DNA of 64,000 bases, from the NCBI RefSeq assembly GCF_003201935.1, contig NZ_QJJL01000003.1, positions 1-64,000 on the forward strand. The letters run 5' to 3'. This document shows, piece after piece, positions 15,536 to 24,283 of the stretch. The notes under the pieces were generated by a model, which saw nothing but the letters and a program-made list of their open reading frames with translations, had not been told where the DNA came from and searched no databases. The position numbers and the translations under genes are program-made. The number at the start of each line of letters is the position of its first letter. Within the stretch, counting starts at the first letter, position 1. The stretch comes from Loktanella sp. PT4BL. GTDB lineage: Bacteria; Pseudomonadota; Alphaproteobacteria; Rhodobacterales; Rhodobacteraceae.

Positions 15536-16435
15536 ATGCACTACGGATATATCGGCCAAGGCAATCTTGGGGCAAATTGCGCGGCTTGTTTGCTGCGCGG
15601 GGGCATGGATGTGACCGTCACGGACATCAATCGCGCCGCGGCAGAACCCGCCATTGCCTTGGGTGCCAAATGGGCCGGCAGCCCCGCAGAACTTGCAGGC
15701 TCGGTTGATCACGTCATCACCTGCCTGCCATCGCCTGCCGTATCCGAGGCGGTCGCGGCCCAGATGCTACCCGTGATGAAAGAGGGCGCGCATTGGATCG
15801 AAATGTCGACCTTGGGCCGTGACGAAGTGCTGGCCTTTGCGGCGAAAGCGGCAGCACATGATGTGCGGATGATGGAACTGCCTGTTACTGGCGGTGTGCA
15901 TCTGGCCGCGCAGGGCAACATCACCATGCTGGCCGGTGGCGACAAGGATATGTTCGAAACCCATCTGCCTGCGCTCAAGGCGATGGGTAATCAGGTGTTC
16001 CACATGGGCCCGCTCGGGTCGGCGTCGATCATCAAGGTGATCACCAATATGCTGGCCTTTATCCACCTCAAAGCCTGCGGTGAGGCGCTGATGCTGGCCA
16101 AGCGTGGCGGGCTTGATCTGGGGCAGGCGTGGCATGCGATCAAGGCGTCGTCCGGCACGTCGTTCGTGCATGAAACCGAAGGAGCGCTTGTCCTGAACGG
16201 ATCTTATGACGTGGCCTTCAATATTGATCTGGCGCTGAAGGATCTGGGGTTCGCCATGGGCTTTGGCCGCGAATTCGAAGTGCCGCTTGAACTGGCGGCA
16301 GCGACCGAACAAACCTATGTGGCAGCCCGCGCGGCCTATGGCGGAGACGCCCAATCGCCGATGATCGTGAAGCTGCTGGAAGACCTGCTCGATACCGATT
16401 TGCGGGCTGATGGGTTTCCGGCGCGGCTGACCTAG
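15536..16435 (+). CDS. 3-hydroxyisobutyrate dehydrogenase-family oxidoreductase
   Basis: A 299-residue NAD(P)-dependent beta-hydroxyacid dehydrogenase. The Rossmann start YGYIGQGNLGANCAACLLRGG is followed by the family signature region (LPVTGGVHLAAQGNITMLAGG, matching the D-x-P-V-S-G-G site with L in place of D). The catalytic Lys is in GSASIIKVITNMLAF and the helical C-terminal domain carries ALKDLGFAMGFG. It likely oxidises a short hydroxyacid produced from the methyltransferase pathway or from an amino-acid-derived substrate. It is co-transcribed with the mttB-like gene and its last 4 bp overlap the convergent hydrolase gene. Confidence 0.88.
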   Translation: MHYGYIGQGNLGANCAACLLRGGMDVTVTDINRAAAEPAIALGAKWAGSPAELAGSVDHVITCLPSPAVSEAVAAQMLPVMKEGAHWIEMSTLGRDEVLAFAAKAAAHDVRMMELPVTGGVHLAAQGNITMLAGGDKDMFETHLPALKAMGNQVFHMGPLGSASIIKVITNMLAFIHLKACGEALMLAKRGGLDLGQAWHAIKASSGTSFVHETEGALVLNGSYDVAFNIDLALKDLGFAMGFGREFEVPLELAAATEQTYVAARAAYGGDAQSPMIVKLLEDLLDTDLRADGFPARLT

Positions 16436-17349
16436 GCGCTGGCCTCGGCAAAGAAAGGCAGCCACGCCTCAAGCACTTTGTCGGGGTGTTGTTCGGCCAG
16501 ATAATGACCGCCGGGCAGGGCCCATCCGCGCACGTTGGCGGCCCGCTCTTGCCAAAGGGCGAGACAGTCAAAATGTGCCTCGATTGCGCCGTCCTTACCC
16601 CATAGCGCCAACAGCGGCATTTGCAGCTTTGTCGGGTCGGCATCATCATGCGCGATGTCGATGGTTGCCGCGGCACGGTAATCCTCGCAGGCTCCGTGGA
16701 TCGCCTCGGGTTTGGAGAAACAGGTCAGGTATTCATCCAGCGCCTGCTGTACGAAAGGCGACAGTCCCGCAGAACCCGCACCGCATTTCTTGAGCCAGAA
16801 AAAGGCAGGGTCAGCACCGATCAGATTTTCCGGAAACGGATGTGGCAGGGTCAGCCAGTACCAATGCCAATAGGTATGCGCAAAGGCGCTGCTTGCGTCG
16901 CGGTACATCTCGCGCGTGGGCGCGATGTCCAGCACAGAGAGCGCGACCACCCGTTCGGGATGGTCCGCTGCCAGACGATGAGCCACACGGCCTCCGCGAT
17001 CATGCGCGCCGATCAGAAAGCGATCATGACCCAAATGGTCCATCAGCGCCAAGACATCGCCCGCCATCGCGCGTTTGGCGTAAGGGCTGTGCTTCGCGTC
17101 TGTTGTCGGTTTTACCGACCGGCCATAGCCCCGCAGGTCAGGGCATATGACCTGATAGGTCTCCGCCAGAACAGGCGCTATCGCGTGCCACATGGCAGAG
17201 GTCTGGGGATAGCCATGCAGCAGCACCAGCGGGGGGCCGTTGCCAGCGATGCGGTAAAAGATATCGCCTTCGGGGGTGGCCAGATTATGCTCTTCAAACC
17301 CGTCGAAGAAATGCGGCGCGGCGGGGGCTGCTGCGGCTGCAGGGTGCAT
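16432..17349 (-). CDS. Haloacetate/fluoroacetate dehalogenase-type hydrolase
   Basis: A 305-residue alpha/beta hydrolase. The oxyanion motif LLHGYP is at 43-48. The nucleophile elbow GAHDRGGRVAHRLA has Asp117 rather than Ser, with Arg118 and Arg121 matching the carboxylate-binding arginines of fluoroacetate dehalogenase. HTYWHWYWL provides the halide-binding His/Trp pair, and ALPGGHYLAE the catalytic His. This pattern fits FAcD/DehH enzymes that cleave C-Cl or C-F bonds of short haloacids. Epoxide hydrolases also have Asp here but usually lack this Arg/His-Trp set. The start codon overlaps the stop of the upstream gene (TAATG at 17347-17351), so it is the last cistron of the kinase-GTPase operon, which is unexpected. 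Confidence 0.85.
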   Translation of the reverse strand: MHPAAAAAPAAPHFFDGFEEHNLATPEGDIFYRIAGNGPPLVLLHGYPQTSAMWHAIAPVLAETYQVICPDLRGYGRSVKPTTDAKHSPYAKRAMAGDVLALMDHLGHDRFLIGAHDRGGRVAHRLAADHPERVVALSVLDIAPTREMYRDASSAFAHTYWHWYWLTLPHPFPENLIGADPAFFWLKKCGAGSAGLSPFVQQALDEYLTCFSKPEAIHGACEDYRAAATIDIAHDDADPTKLQMPLLALWGKDGAIEAHFDCLALWQERAANVRGWALPGGHYLAEQHPDKVLEAWLPFFAEASA

Positions 17350-18131
17350 TACGCAAATATCCGTTGCCAGGATGCCTGCATCGCCCCAAAGCGTTCCGCT
17401 TCATAAGCGATCAATGCGACATGACCATCATAAAGAGCCAGCGCTGCGGAATTGCCATCATCAAAGGCACCATCCAGACAAATCAACTGGGCGGCTTCCT
17501 CACCACGCAGCGTTTTCTTGTGCGCTTCGCGGAATGCTTCGACCTGCGTGCTCCAGATGGCCTGTAGCGCTGCGAAATCCCCCTCTTTTGCAACGATCTC
17601 GCCGTCGCAGATGTGGAGTACGGATGAAAACGCGGGGGCGTTCACCGTCAGGAACTGTTCCATGGGTGGCTTGGGAGTGCTGTCCATTTCGGCCAGTGCG
17701 ACGTCCCAAAGTTCGGCCAAACCAAGGGCGGAAACGCCGCGTTCGCCGCTGTTTCCAAAGGGTTCGGAAGGCAGGCTGCGGACTGTCATGTTTTCCGCTT
17801 TGCCGCAGAGTTCTTCCAGAAGGTCATGCGCAGCCTGAACAACATCGGGATCTTCGCGTGACAAGACCTGACCGATGACATCCGCATCGGATTTTGGCGA
17901 AACACTCAGGATACCGCGCATACGACGACCTGCCGCTATAATCCGGATGGATTTGCCGCCACAGCGAAAAGCAAGGCAGCGCTCAAGCACGGTATCATCG
18001 ACCTCGCGCAGGATCGCGGCCACCGGGGACGGCGATCCGCCCTCCGAAATCATGCGCGCGCCTGTTTCATCCATGACTTCCCGCGCAGACAAAACAGCGA
18101 GTTTTTGTGCCAAAGCGTTCAATTCGCTCAT
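17349..18131 (-). CDS. Unknown protein of kinase-GTPase cluster
   Basis: A 260-residue soluble protein I do not recognise. It opens with a helical region (LNALAQKLAVLSAREVMDETGARMI). The middle reads as alternating strands (RCLAFRCGGKSIRIIAAGRRMRGILSVSP) and the C-terminal half is acidic with FLTVNAPAFSSVLHICDGEIVAKEGDF. There is no signal peptide, membrane segment or nucleotide-binding motif. It follows the small protein at 18163-18525 by 31 bp and is coupled to the hydrolase gene by TAATG. The position suggests an adaptor or effector in the phospho-signalling system; this is inference only. Confidence 0.6.
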   Translation of the reverse strand: MSELNALAQKLAVLSAREVMDETGARMISEGGSPSPVAAILREVDDTVLERCLAFRCGGKSIRIIAAGRRMRGILSVSPKSDADVIGQVLSREDPDVVQAAHDLLEELCGKAENMTVRSLPSEPFGNSGERGVSALGLAELWDVALAEMDSTPKPPMEQFLTVNAPAFSSVLHICDGEIVAKEGDFAALQAIWSTQVEAFREAHKKTLRGEEAAQLICLDGAFDDGNSAALALYDGHVALIAYEAERFGAMQASWQRIFA

Positions 18132-18162
18132 AAGCCAGTTTCCAGCTCTCGGTTATGTGTTT

Positions 18163-18525
18163 TCATTCACCGCTACTGATGCGGTCAAGGCATGCACAAG
18201 CATCAGCAACAAACCTATCTGCATCCATCTTTGGGCCGCAGATACAACAAAGAACATCATTCGGTTCATTTTCTGCACGCAAAAAGACGCGCAACTGCGA
18301 CGTACTCGCAACAGAGGCCATCCCGCTTGGCTTGTCCGCCAATGCCGGCTTGCCATTTGCTCCCAACAATAATGCAGCCTCTTCACAAAGAGCATCCAGC
18401 GCCTCACGCCGCAAATTTGAACTTGAGTCTGTTACGAGGATCATTTTCGTCGAGAGATCTGCGAAGGCAACCGCAGTGCAGCCTTCAAATTTCTCACGCA
18501 AAGCATCCAACTCATCAACAACCAT
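18163..18525 (-). CDS. Small protein, possibly Roadblock/LC7-like
   Basis: A 120-residue protein. The pattern of helix (VVDELDALREKFEGC), two strands (TAVAFADLSTKMILVTDSSS), long helix (RREALDALCEEAALLLG), then more strands (LRVFLRAENEPNDVLCCICGP) and a final helix agrees with a Roadblock/LC7 or profilin-like fold. Roadblock proteins regulate small GTPases in bacteria (MglB acts on MglA), so one beside three GTPases would make sense. The fold assignment is by eye and weak. The gene is 83 bp downstream of the GTPase gene at 18609. Confidence 0.5.
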   Translation of the reverse strand: MVVDELDALREKFEGCTAVAFADLSTKMILVTDSSSNLRREALDALCEEAALLLGANGKPALADKPSGMASVASTSQLRVFLRAENEPNDVLCCICGPKMDADRFVADACACLDRISSGE

Positions 18526-18608
18526 CTGCAGCTCGCTTCCTAACTACGCATGGCTATGAGTACGGCAAATGTGACGATTGTGGAAGGGCTGCAAAAAACC
18601 GTGCTGCA

Positions 18609-19496
18609 TCAGGATGAACGCAGGATCCGGTCGACAGAGGATAAAGGGTCTTCCGCTGTGGTCTCTGCGGGTGCACGTTCCCGTGATGAACGGACACTGT
18701 CCGGTGCGCGCTGCACCCGGCGCGGCATCACCGGCGCAACGACGGGCGCAGGTATGTCACTCAGGCTGTCCATGTTATAGAGCGGCAACTCGGTGCGTGC
18801 AGTAAGCGCTGTCAGCCGCTCGATCACATCAATCAGATGGGCGGTAAAGGGGCCTGCGCCACTGGCATCCCACCGGTCATAGTCTTCACCTGCTTGAATG
18901 GCGTGCAAGAGCGAGACAGGGAAAATCGCACCAAACTGTCCTTGGGTTTCACGGGTCACGCGTTTGACCACGCGACTACGGTCTTTTTCGGTGTTCAGCT
19001 TGTCAAACCGCGTGATCAGCAGGATCGAGTTTTCGCGGACAGCTTGCGGCATGTCTTCCCAAACGGCTGCCTCGGATTGGCGCCAAGCTTGGGTCGCATG
19101 GGTGCACCAGATCACGGCGTCCACTTCGGGCAGCATCCGCTCCCAGACAGAGGATGACATGTTGGGGTCCGAAATGCCCGGAAAGTCGATCAGGTCACAG
19201 ACTTCAAGAATGTCGGCTTCCAGAAACAGGCGGATGCTGCGGGTTTGCTCGACAGGGATGTTTTCAAGCTCTGCGAGGGTGACAGGTTCTTTCGATCCAT
19301 CAACATCAATGCGGTAGGGCGCGCGCGTGCCATAAGAAATCCAGACAGGGGACAAGCGTGTCGCGGTTACTTTCTCAGGTAACGGACGCTGGCCCATCAG
19401 CAGGTTCGAGAGCGTACTTTTGCCGGCGCTGAACTCACCCATCAAAGCGATGCGTGGTTTGCGGCGACCGCCGGAATTTGTTTCACCAACACTCAT
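18609..19496 (-). CDS. Dynamin-like GTPase, short form
   Basis: A 295-residue GTPase. The P-loop GEFSAGKST is at residues 20-28, G3 is DFPG at 104-107, and G4 is TRFDK at about 162. MGEFSAGKSTLSNLLMG is typical of bacterial dynamin-like proteins. It is shorter than a full dynamin, ending in a proline/arginine-rich tail after about residue 230 and lacking the long helical stalk. It may work as a partner of the 695-residue protein, as many bacterial dynamins occur in pairs. Its ATG overlaps the upstream gene by ATGA (19493-19496), so the two are translated together. Confidence 0.85.
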   Translation of the reverse strand: MSVGETNSGGRRKPRIALMGEFSAGKSTLSNLLMGQRPLPEKVTATRLSPVWISYGTRAPYRIDVDGSKEPVTLAELENIPVEQTRSIRLFLEADILEVCDLIDFPGISDPNMSSSVWERMLPEVDAVIWCTHATQAWRQSEAAVWEDMPQAVRENSILLITRFDKLNTEKDRSRVVKRVTRETQGQFGAIFPVSLLHAIQAGEDYDRWDASGAGPFTAHLIDVIERLTALTARTELPLYNMDSLSDIPAPVVAPVMPRRVQRAPDSVRSSRERAPAETTAEDPLSSVDRILRSS

Positions 19497-21580
19497 TTAT
19501 CAACTCCCACTGCGAGCAGAGGTTTTGTTTCGCTCAGCTCTTCGAAGATGTAGTCGAAAAGCTCATCGCGTTCCTGCTGGGCAGTAATACCGAAAATGTC
19601 TTCCAAATCGTCAATTGCGATCTCGGATTTGCTACTGATGTCTTCAAGAATGGCGCGCTGTTCGGCGTGGAACTCTCGTAGTTCAGACTGCGCGCGCGCA
19701 CGGATATCATCGGCTTGCCGAACTTTCAGCTCATCAACGATCGGGGCTGTTTCCGCTTCGATCAGGTCGTAGAACCCGCTTGCAAAAGCGCGGTATCCCT
19801 TGCGGCGTTTCCACCACCCCTTCCACCATGATGTTTGCAAGTCCAATGCAATGGTCTGGCCAAGAGACACGGGGGCAGGGATCTCGGGCGGGGCAGGCGG
19901 TGTAATCGTGAAGTTCTCGACATCGACACCGAATGCAGACCGATACGTATCTGCAAGATCACCGGCAGCGGCGGCATAGACGTCTTGGCAACTGGCGGTC
20001 ACATTGCGCCGCATCACCTGATAGCTGGTGCGCAGCAACATGCGCAGGCCATCAGGGCTATATTGCCAGATCTCTTCCTCACCCTTGGTTTCCAGATGCT
20101 GCAGCAAAGATTCCAGCGCGCGATCCAGAAAGCGTTTGTGCGATTGGTCAACGCGTGATCCGAACTGCGAAAACGCAATGTCCAGCCGCTCATCGAGGGC
20201 CTTCATGCTTGCGGCTTCCAACGTATCAAGGTGGGCCGAAAGCCTTTCGCTCGACATGACTTCGACGGTGTCACCATCCAGACGCATCGATACGACTGCG
20301 TTGGACGCGCGCACACCGCCCACGAGGTTCAGCGCGCGCTTGCGTGATGCGGACAGGATTTCAGCACCGGGGCCTTCCGAAATACGTTCGGACAGCGCGC
20401 GATAAAGTTCGGGGATACCGGAAAGATGCCAGACAAGCTCTTTGGTTTCCATGCTGGCGGTTTCCGCACTCAGCGCGGCTTCGGCCCAGTTGAACATGGC
20501 CTCGGCGCTGTCGGCAACAATATCATCAAGGTCTTCGGACAAGGCCATATTGGCCCAATAGGCGCTACCGAAAATAACCTCGGGGTTCTCTGGTCCGTTA
20601 TTGTCGGCCAGCGTCTGCAAAATGCTGTCGCGTATTTCCGGAACCTGTGCGCCGGGATCAGACAGTTCGTCGATCCGGTTTACAAAGATGACGACCTCGC
20701 GCGCCTTCACGTTCGAGATCAGACGGATCAGCCCCATATCCATCGAACTAAGCGCCTGATGGGCGGACAGGACAACAACGCAGATACGGCTATCGCGCAG
20801 GGCATTGATGGTAATCTGTTCCCGCATCATGAATGTATCATTCACGCCCGGCGTATCGCGCAGACAGATCGACATCGGGATCGAGTCCGCGTTCAGATAC
20901 AGGTCAGCGGATTTTGTAATATCGGCAAAGCGGCCCTGCTGGTCTTCTTCTTCGAGATCCTCGAAATCGTCGCCCATGCAGACATAGCGCTGCACCAATT
21001 CGTCGCTCAACTCGGCGTAGCTGTGTTTTTGTCCCAACAAAAGTTCGAACTTGCGACCAAGGCGCTGCCTTGTCTTTTCACGCATTTCGGCAATTTGTTG
21101 ACGCACTTTCTCAAGCTCTTCGTCAGCACCGGCACGTTCAGACAATTCGCCGATTCGGCCGCCGTTCTCGACAAGGTGATCCCATTCACCTTGGCTGAAG
21201 AACTGAAAGGTTGCCGTTGGCGCATCATCCGGCAAGGGCGTGTTGAGGTGAAGCGAAGTCACAACAGACGTCCATGGGTTCACATCCGCAGGCAACAGAT
21301 CGGGCCGGCCAACCATGGCATTCACCAAAGACGTCTTACCCGACTTGATTTGGCCGATCATGGTAATGCTTGGTTCAAAAGCGCGTAACTGTTTGATAAG
21401 TTTAGAAGCTTTCTTTTCAGCGTCCTGGCCGCCAAGCTTTACGACATCCGCAAGCGTCGCTTCGAGGTCGACAACCTCATCGTGGAAGCGGTCCATCTTC
21501 TCCAGCCCAAGGCGCATGAAGGGGAGCTGCTCCGGCGGGATTGCTAGACCATCCCCATTTGCGACCTCTTCCATCTTCAT
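19493..21580 (-). CDS. Dynamin-like GTPase, long form
   Basis: A 695-residue protein with a helical N-terminus, then a GTPase domain. The P-loop GQIKSGKTS is at 76-84, followed by G2 around VNPWTSVVT, G3 DTPGVND and G4 NRIDE. The remainder is mostly helical (stalk-like) and contains a short basic/Trp patch (TSWWKGWWKRRKGYRAF) near residue 585, a candidate membrane-binding paddle. The C-terminal 100 residues are a charged helical hairpin. This arrangement matches bacterial dynamin-like proteins, which remodel or protect membranes. The membrane-binding role is inferred. It is in tandem with the short GTPase gene and 160 bp downstream of the third GTPase-like gene. Confidence 0.85.
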   Translation of the reverse strand: MKMEEVANGDGLAIPPEQLPFMRLGLEKMDRFHDEVVDLEATLADVVKLGGQDAEKKASKLIKQLRAFEPSITMIGQIKSGKTSLVNAMVGRPDLLPADVNPWTSVVTSLHLNTPLPDDAPTATFQFFSQGEWDHLVENGGRIGELSERAGADEELEKVRQQIAEMREKTRQRLGRKFELLLGQKHSYAELSDELVQRYVCMGDDFEDLEEEDQQGRFADITKSADLYLNADSIPMSICLRDTPGVNDTFMMREQITINALRDSRICVVVLSAHQALSSMDMGLIRLISNVKAREVVIFVNRIDELSDPGAQVPEIRDSILQTLADNNGPENPEVIFGSAYWANMALSEDLDDIVADSAEAMFNWAEAALSAETASMETKELVWHLSGIPELYRALSERISEGPGAEILSASRKRALNLVGGVRASNAVVSMRLDGDTVEVMSSERLSAHLDTLEAASMKALDERLDIAFSQFGSRVDQSHKRFLDRALESLLQHLETKGEEEIWQYSPDGLRMLLRTSYQVMRRNVTASCQDVYAAAAGDLADTYRSAFGVDVENFTITPPAPPEIPAPVSLGQTIALDLQTSWWKGWWKRRKGYRAFASGFYDLIEAETAPIVDELKVRQADDIRARAQSELREFHAEQRAILEDISSKSEIAIDDLEDIFGITAQQERDELFDYIFEELSETKPLLAVGVDK

Positions 21581-21740
21581 CCTTGTCCGTCCTTAACAAA
21601 TTGATCGTACCACAGCTTTGCGCGGTCCCGCTCGTCGCTAAATAGCAAGAAAAGCACCGTCTTTATTGCCATAATGGAAACAGATCCGCACGGCAAAAGT
21701 ATGGCGCTTAGCTTAAAAATTTCACAAGCGACAACGTGGG

Positions 21741-23228
21741 TTACGCAGCCAAGTCAGCCTGCAGTTCTCGTTTAATCTGTAGCATGAGGCTGACGGCTTC
21801 AAGGGCTGCGCTGCCTTGTTTTTCCATCTGCATCAATTGCACCATGTCTGCGGCGTCAAAAGCGGTATCGCGGGTGCGTTGCAATGAAGTATCTGCGGCA
21901 TCACCGTTTTCGTTCAGATAATCACACAGCCACTGTATATGATCCACAGCCATTGCCATGACCTCGGCAGGGCCATCTTCACCTTGTTTCTCAAGCACGG
22001 ATGCAAGCTCTGCACCGTGCTCTTCAAGGTAGGCGATAACATGCTCATAGGCGTCGCGTGTGGCAGCCTGCAGCGGTTCCGCGGCAACCGCGGCTGGTTC
22101 CTCCGCTTCAGCCTTTGCCTGCGGTTCTGGTGCAGGCGTCTTCGCAGGTTTCGCCGCTTCCTCGAACGCGAGGTCCCGGGACACATTCTTGCGGGCGGCG
22201 ATCTCGCGCAGGCGCGAAATGGCGTCGCGTGTCGCGGGCTTTGTTTCAGCAGGGCTAGCTGCCGGTTTCGGCGCCTCTGCTTGTGCATTCTCGGGAGCAG
22301 CAACAGGCGCGGCAGGACCTTTGGCGACCACCGGTTCTGGTGTTGGCGCAGGCTCTGGCGGTGTGCTTACCTCTGGCGCAACAGGGGCATCCTTTAAGGG
22401 GGCCAACAGATCGGCATACTGATGCAGCAGAACATCAGCCTGATCCACCGCAGACTGACGGCCGCGCTCGACCTGTTTGAGAACCGCCGAGATCAGCGCG
22501 GATCCGCCGCTCTCGCGCATGACGTCCTTGTCGACAGTGCCATCTGCAAGCCGCGCTGAAAGTGCCTGGTTCGTGGCAATCGCCAGAACCGCATTGAATT
22601 CATCCCCTGCAGCCGCAGAGATTGCGCCGACTGCGGCCTCATAAAGCCCTTGCGCCTTTAGAAAATCGGCATGGGTGACCATGCAGAACGCGTGATCCTT
22701 GATCAGGTCAGGCATGGTGGCCCAAATGCGTTGCTCAGGTTCGGTGAAACCGCGTGTGCACCAAAGTGCGACGTCCGTGCGCTTGGAGGCCCACTGCGAT
22801 GCACGGTGCACGGCGTTCGTGTCATTAGGGGCGACGACTTCGAGAACCGAAATCTTGTTCAGGGCCGGCAGAGGCATCTGCATTTCCACAAAGACCGGGG
22901 ACAGGCCTGCGATCATATCGGAATCGACGGCATTGAACTCTTCTTTGGACCCGTCAGCCAGGGTGCAGACCGATTTTTCACTTTCGCCATAAACCAGTTG
23001 CATCGTTGGCAAATGCACCCCCTCAGGGATGACATCTGCGCCCACAAGCAAATTCAGCAATCTCGATTTTCCGGATTCAGGCATGCCGAGGATGGCCAGA
23101 CGTACCGGCTTTTGCAGGCGCTCAAGCAGCAGTTCCGCTTTTTCATGGTCAGAATCAGGAAGCAGGCCACTTAGCACGGCCTGCTTCAATTCTGTTTGGA
23201 CCCGGTTTCCCAGTGATTGATTCGACAT
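21741..23228 (-). CDS. GTPase-like protein with degenerate switch and Pro/Ala linker
   Basis: A 495-residue protein. The N-terminal domain has a P-loop (GMPESGKSRLLNLL, about residues 48-61) and G2-like TMQLVYG. The G3 position reads VVAPND, without D-x-x-G, and G4 is THAD instead of N/TKxD, so hydrolysis may be lost. Residues about 280-385 are a Pro/Ala/Glu-rich linker. A helical C-terminal domain follows (about 390-495). A similar Ala/Pro linker occurs in the kinase and FHA proteins. The protein may be a regulatory or scaffold pseudo-GTPase for the two dynamin-like proteins. Its start codon overlaps the phosphatase stop (TAATG at 23226-23230). Confidence 0.75.
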   Translation of the reverse strand: MSNQSLGNRVQTELKQAVLSGLLPDSDHEKAELLLERLQKPVRLAILGMPESGKSRLLNLLVGADVIPEGVHLPTMQLVYGESEKSVCTLADGSKEEFNAVDSDMIAGLSPVFVEMQMPLPALNKISVLEVVAPNDTNAVHRASQWASKRTDVALWCTRGFTEPEQRIWATMPDLIKDHAFCMVTHADFLKAQGLYEAAVGAISAAAGDEFNAVLAIATNQALSARLADGTVDKDVMRESGGSALISAVLKQVERGRQSAVDQADVLLHQYADLLAPLKDAPVAPEVSTPPEPAPTPEPVVAKGPAAPVAAPENAQAEAPKPAASPAETKPATRDAISRLREIAARKNVSRDLAFEEAAKPAKTPAPEPQAKAEAEEPAAVAAEPLQAATRDAYEHVIAYLEEHGAELASVLEKQGEDGPAEVMAMAVDHIQWLCDYLNENGDAADTSLQRTRDTAFDAADMVQLMQMEKQGSAALEAVSLMLQIKRELQADLAA

Positions 23229-24283
23229 TACTTGCCTCCGGCGGCTATCTTAGCCGGCGGCTCAGCCGCATCAACCTCCTGTGTCAAATCGGTTTCATCA
23301 TTCAGCTCGACCTTTTTGAGGGGTCTGACTTCCTTGATCACTGTTGGCGCGCTATTTGCAGCGACTTCCTTCGGCTTTTTCGTCTTTGCCGCAACCTTTT
23401 CAATGTCGTCCAATTCAACAACACGTGTGACAGTCGAGGTCTGATGATCGACATGGCCAACAGGCTTGGCGCGGATTGCGCGGATGACAGGCTTGTTGTG
23501 GTTCAGTTTGATCACCGAGAACGTGCAGTTGTCCTGATCGGGGTCAGCCAGCGCCTCGATTGCCTCCAGCAGATAGCCCGCAATCTCGGCCGCCTTCTTG
23601 CGGCGATAGCGGTGCAGGATTTTCTGGATCTTTGCATCTTCCAGATACTGCAGACCGTCGCTTGAGACGACAACGATATCACCGACCTGCAATTCGAAAG
23701 GCGTTTTCGGGCAATCCGATTTCGTCACGCGATCACCCAATATCACCGACGTCAGACAGTTCCTGTCAGGATGGTTCTTGCCGGCTTCTTCATCCAGCAA
23801 ACCTTGCTGGACCATAAAGTCGATCTGCGGCGCCATCGAATGATCTTCATTCAGCTGCTTCATCGTGCCATTGCGATAATGGTACAACGGGCTGTCGCCA
23901 ATCGACATCCAGTACATCCGGTTCTCGACCAGAACGACAGAAACAAGTGTCGCCCCCATGCCGCGTGTTTCGGGATGTGCCTGCACATGTTCACGGACAT
24001 AGCCGTTGGCGTTCGCCGCAGCTTCGGTCAGGAAGCGTGGAATTTCACCTTCGAAATCGGCAAAATTCGCGCTTTCAAACTTGAGCTCGCTAAAGACTTC
24101 GGTGACGACAATCTTGCTGGCAACATCACCGGCCGCATGGCCGCCCATGCCGTCGGCAAGCACAACCACACCACTATCCGCCCCGAAAGGGAAATCAGTG
24201 ACGATTGCGTCTTCTTGATAGTCACGCCCGCCCTGACAGATCGCAGATGCGACGTCAAAACGTGGTTCAGGCGATCGCCACAT
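23228..24283 (-). CDS. PP2C-type Ser/Thr phosphatase
   Basis: About 351 residues from the ATG at 24283 (MWRSPEPRFDVASA); the open frame extends to 24343, but that would cover more of the FHA gene. The PPM/PP2C metal-binding motifs are present: RDYQEDA near the N-terminus, VVLADGMGGHAAGDVAS, VVSSDGLQYL, and DPDQDNCTFSVIK for the final Asp. The catalytic domain ends at about residue 240, followed by a charged Lys/Val-rich tail that may be disordered. It would reverse phosphorylation by the kinase at 25201, as in PknB/PstP or PpkA/PppA pairs. It overlaps the FHA gene by 17 bp. Confidence 0.9.
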   Translation of the reverse strand: MWRSPEPRFDVASAICQGGRDYQEDAIVTDFPFGADSGVVVLADGMGGHAAGDVASKIVVTEVFSELKFESANFADFEGEIPRFLTEAAANANGYVREHVQAHPETRGMGATLVSVVLVENRMYWMSIGDSPLYHYRNGTMKQLNEDHSMAPQIDFMVQQGLLDEEAGKNHPDRNCLTSVILGDRVTKSDCPKTPFELQVGDIVVVSSDGLQYLEDAKIQKILHRYRRKKAAEIAGYLLEAIEALADPDQDNCTFSVIKLNHNKPVIRAIRAKPVGHVDHQTSTVTRVVELDDIEKVAAKTKKPKEVAANSAPTVIKEVRPLKKVELNDETDLTQEVDAAEPPAKIAAGGK

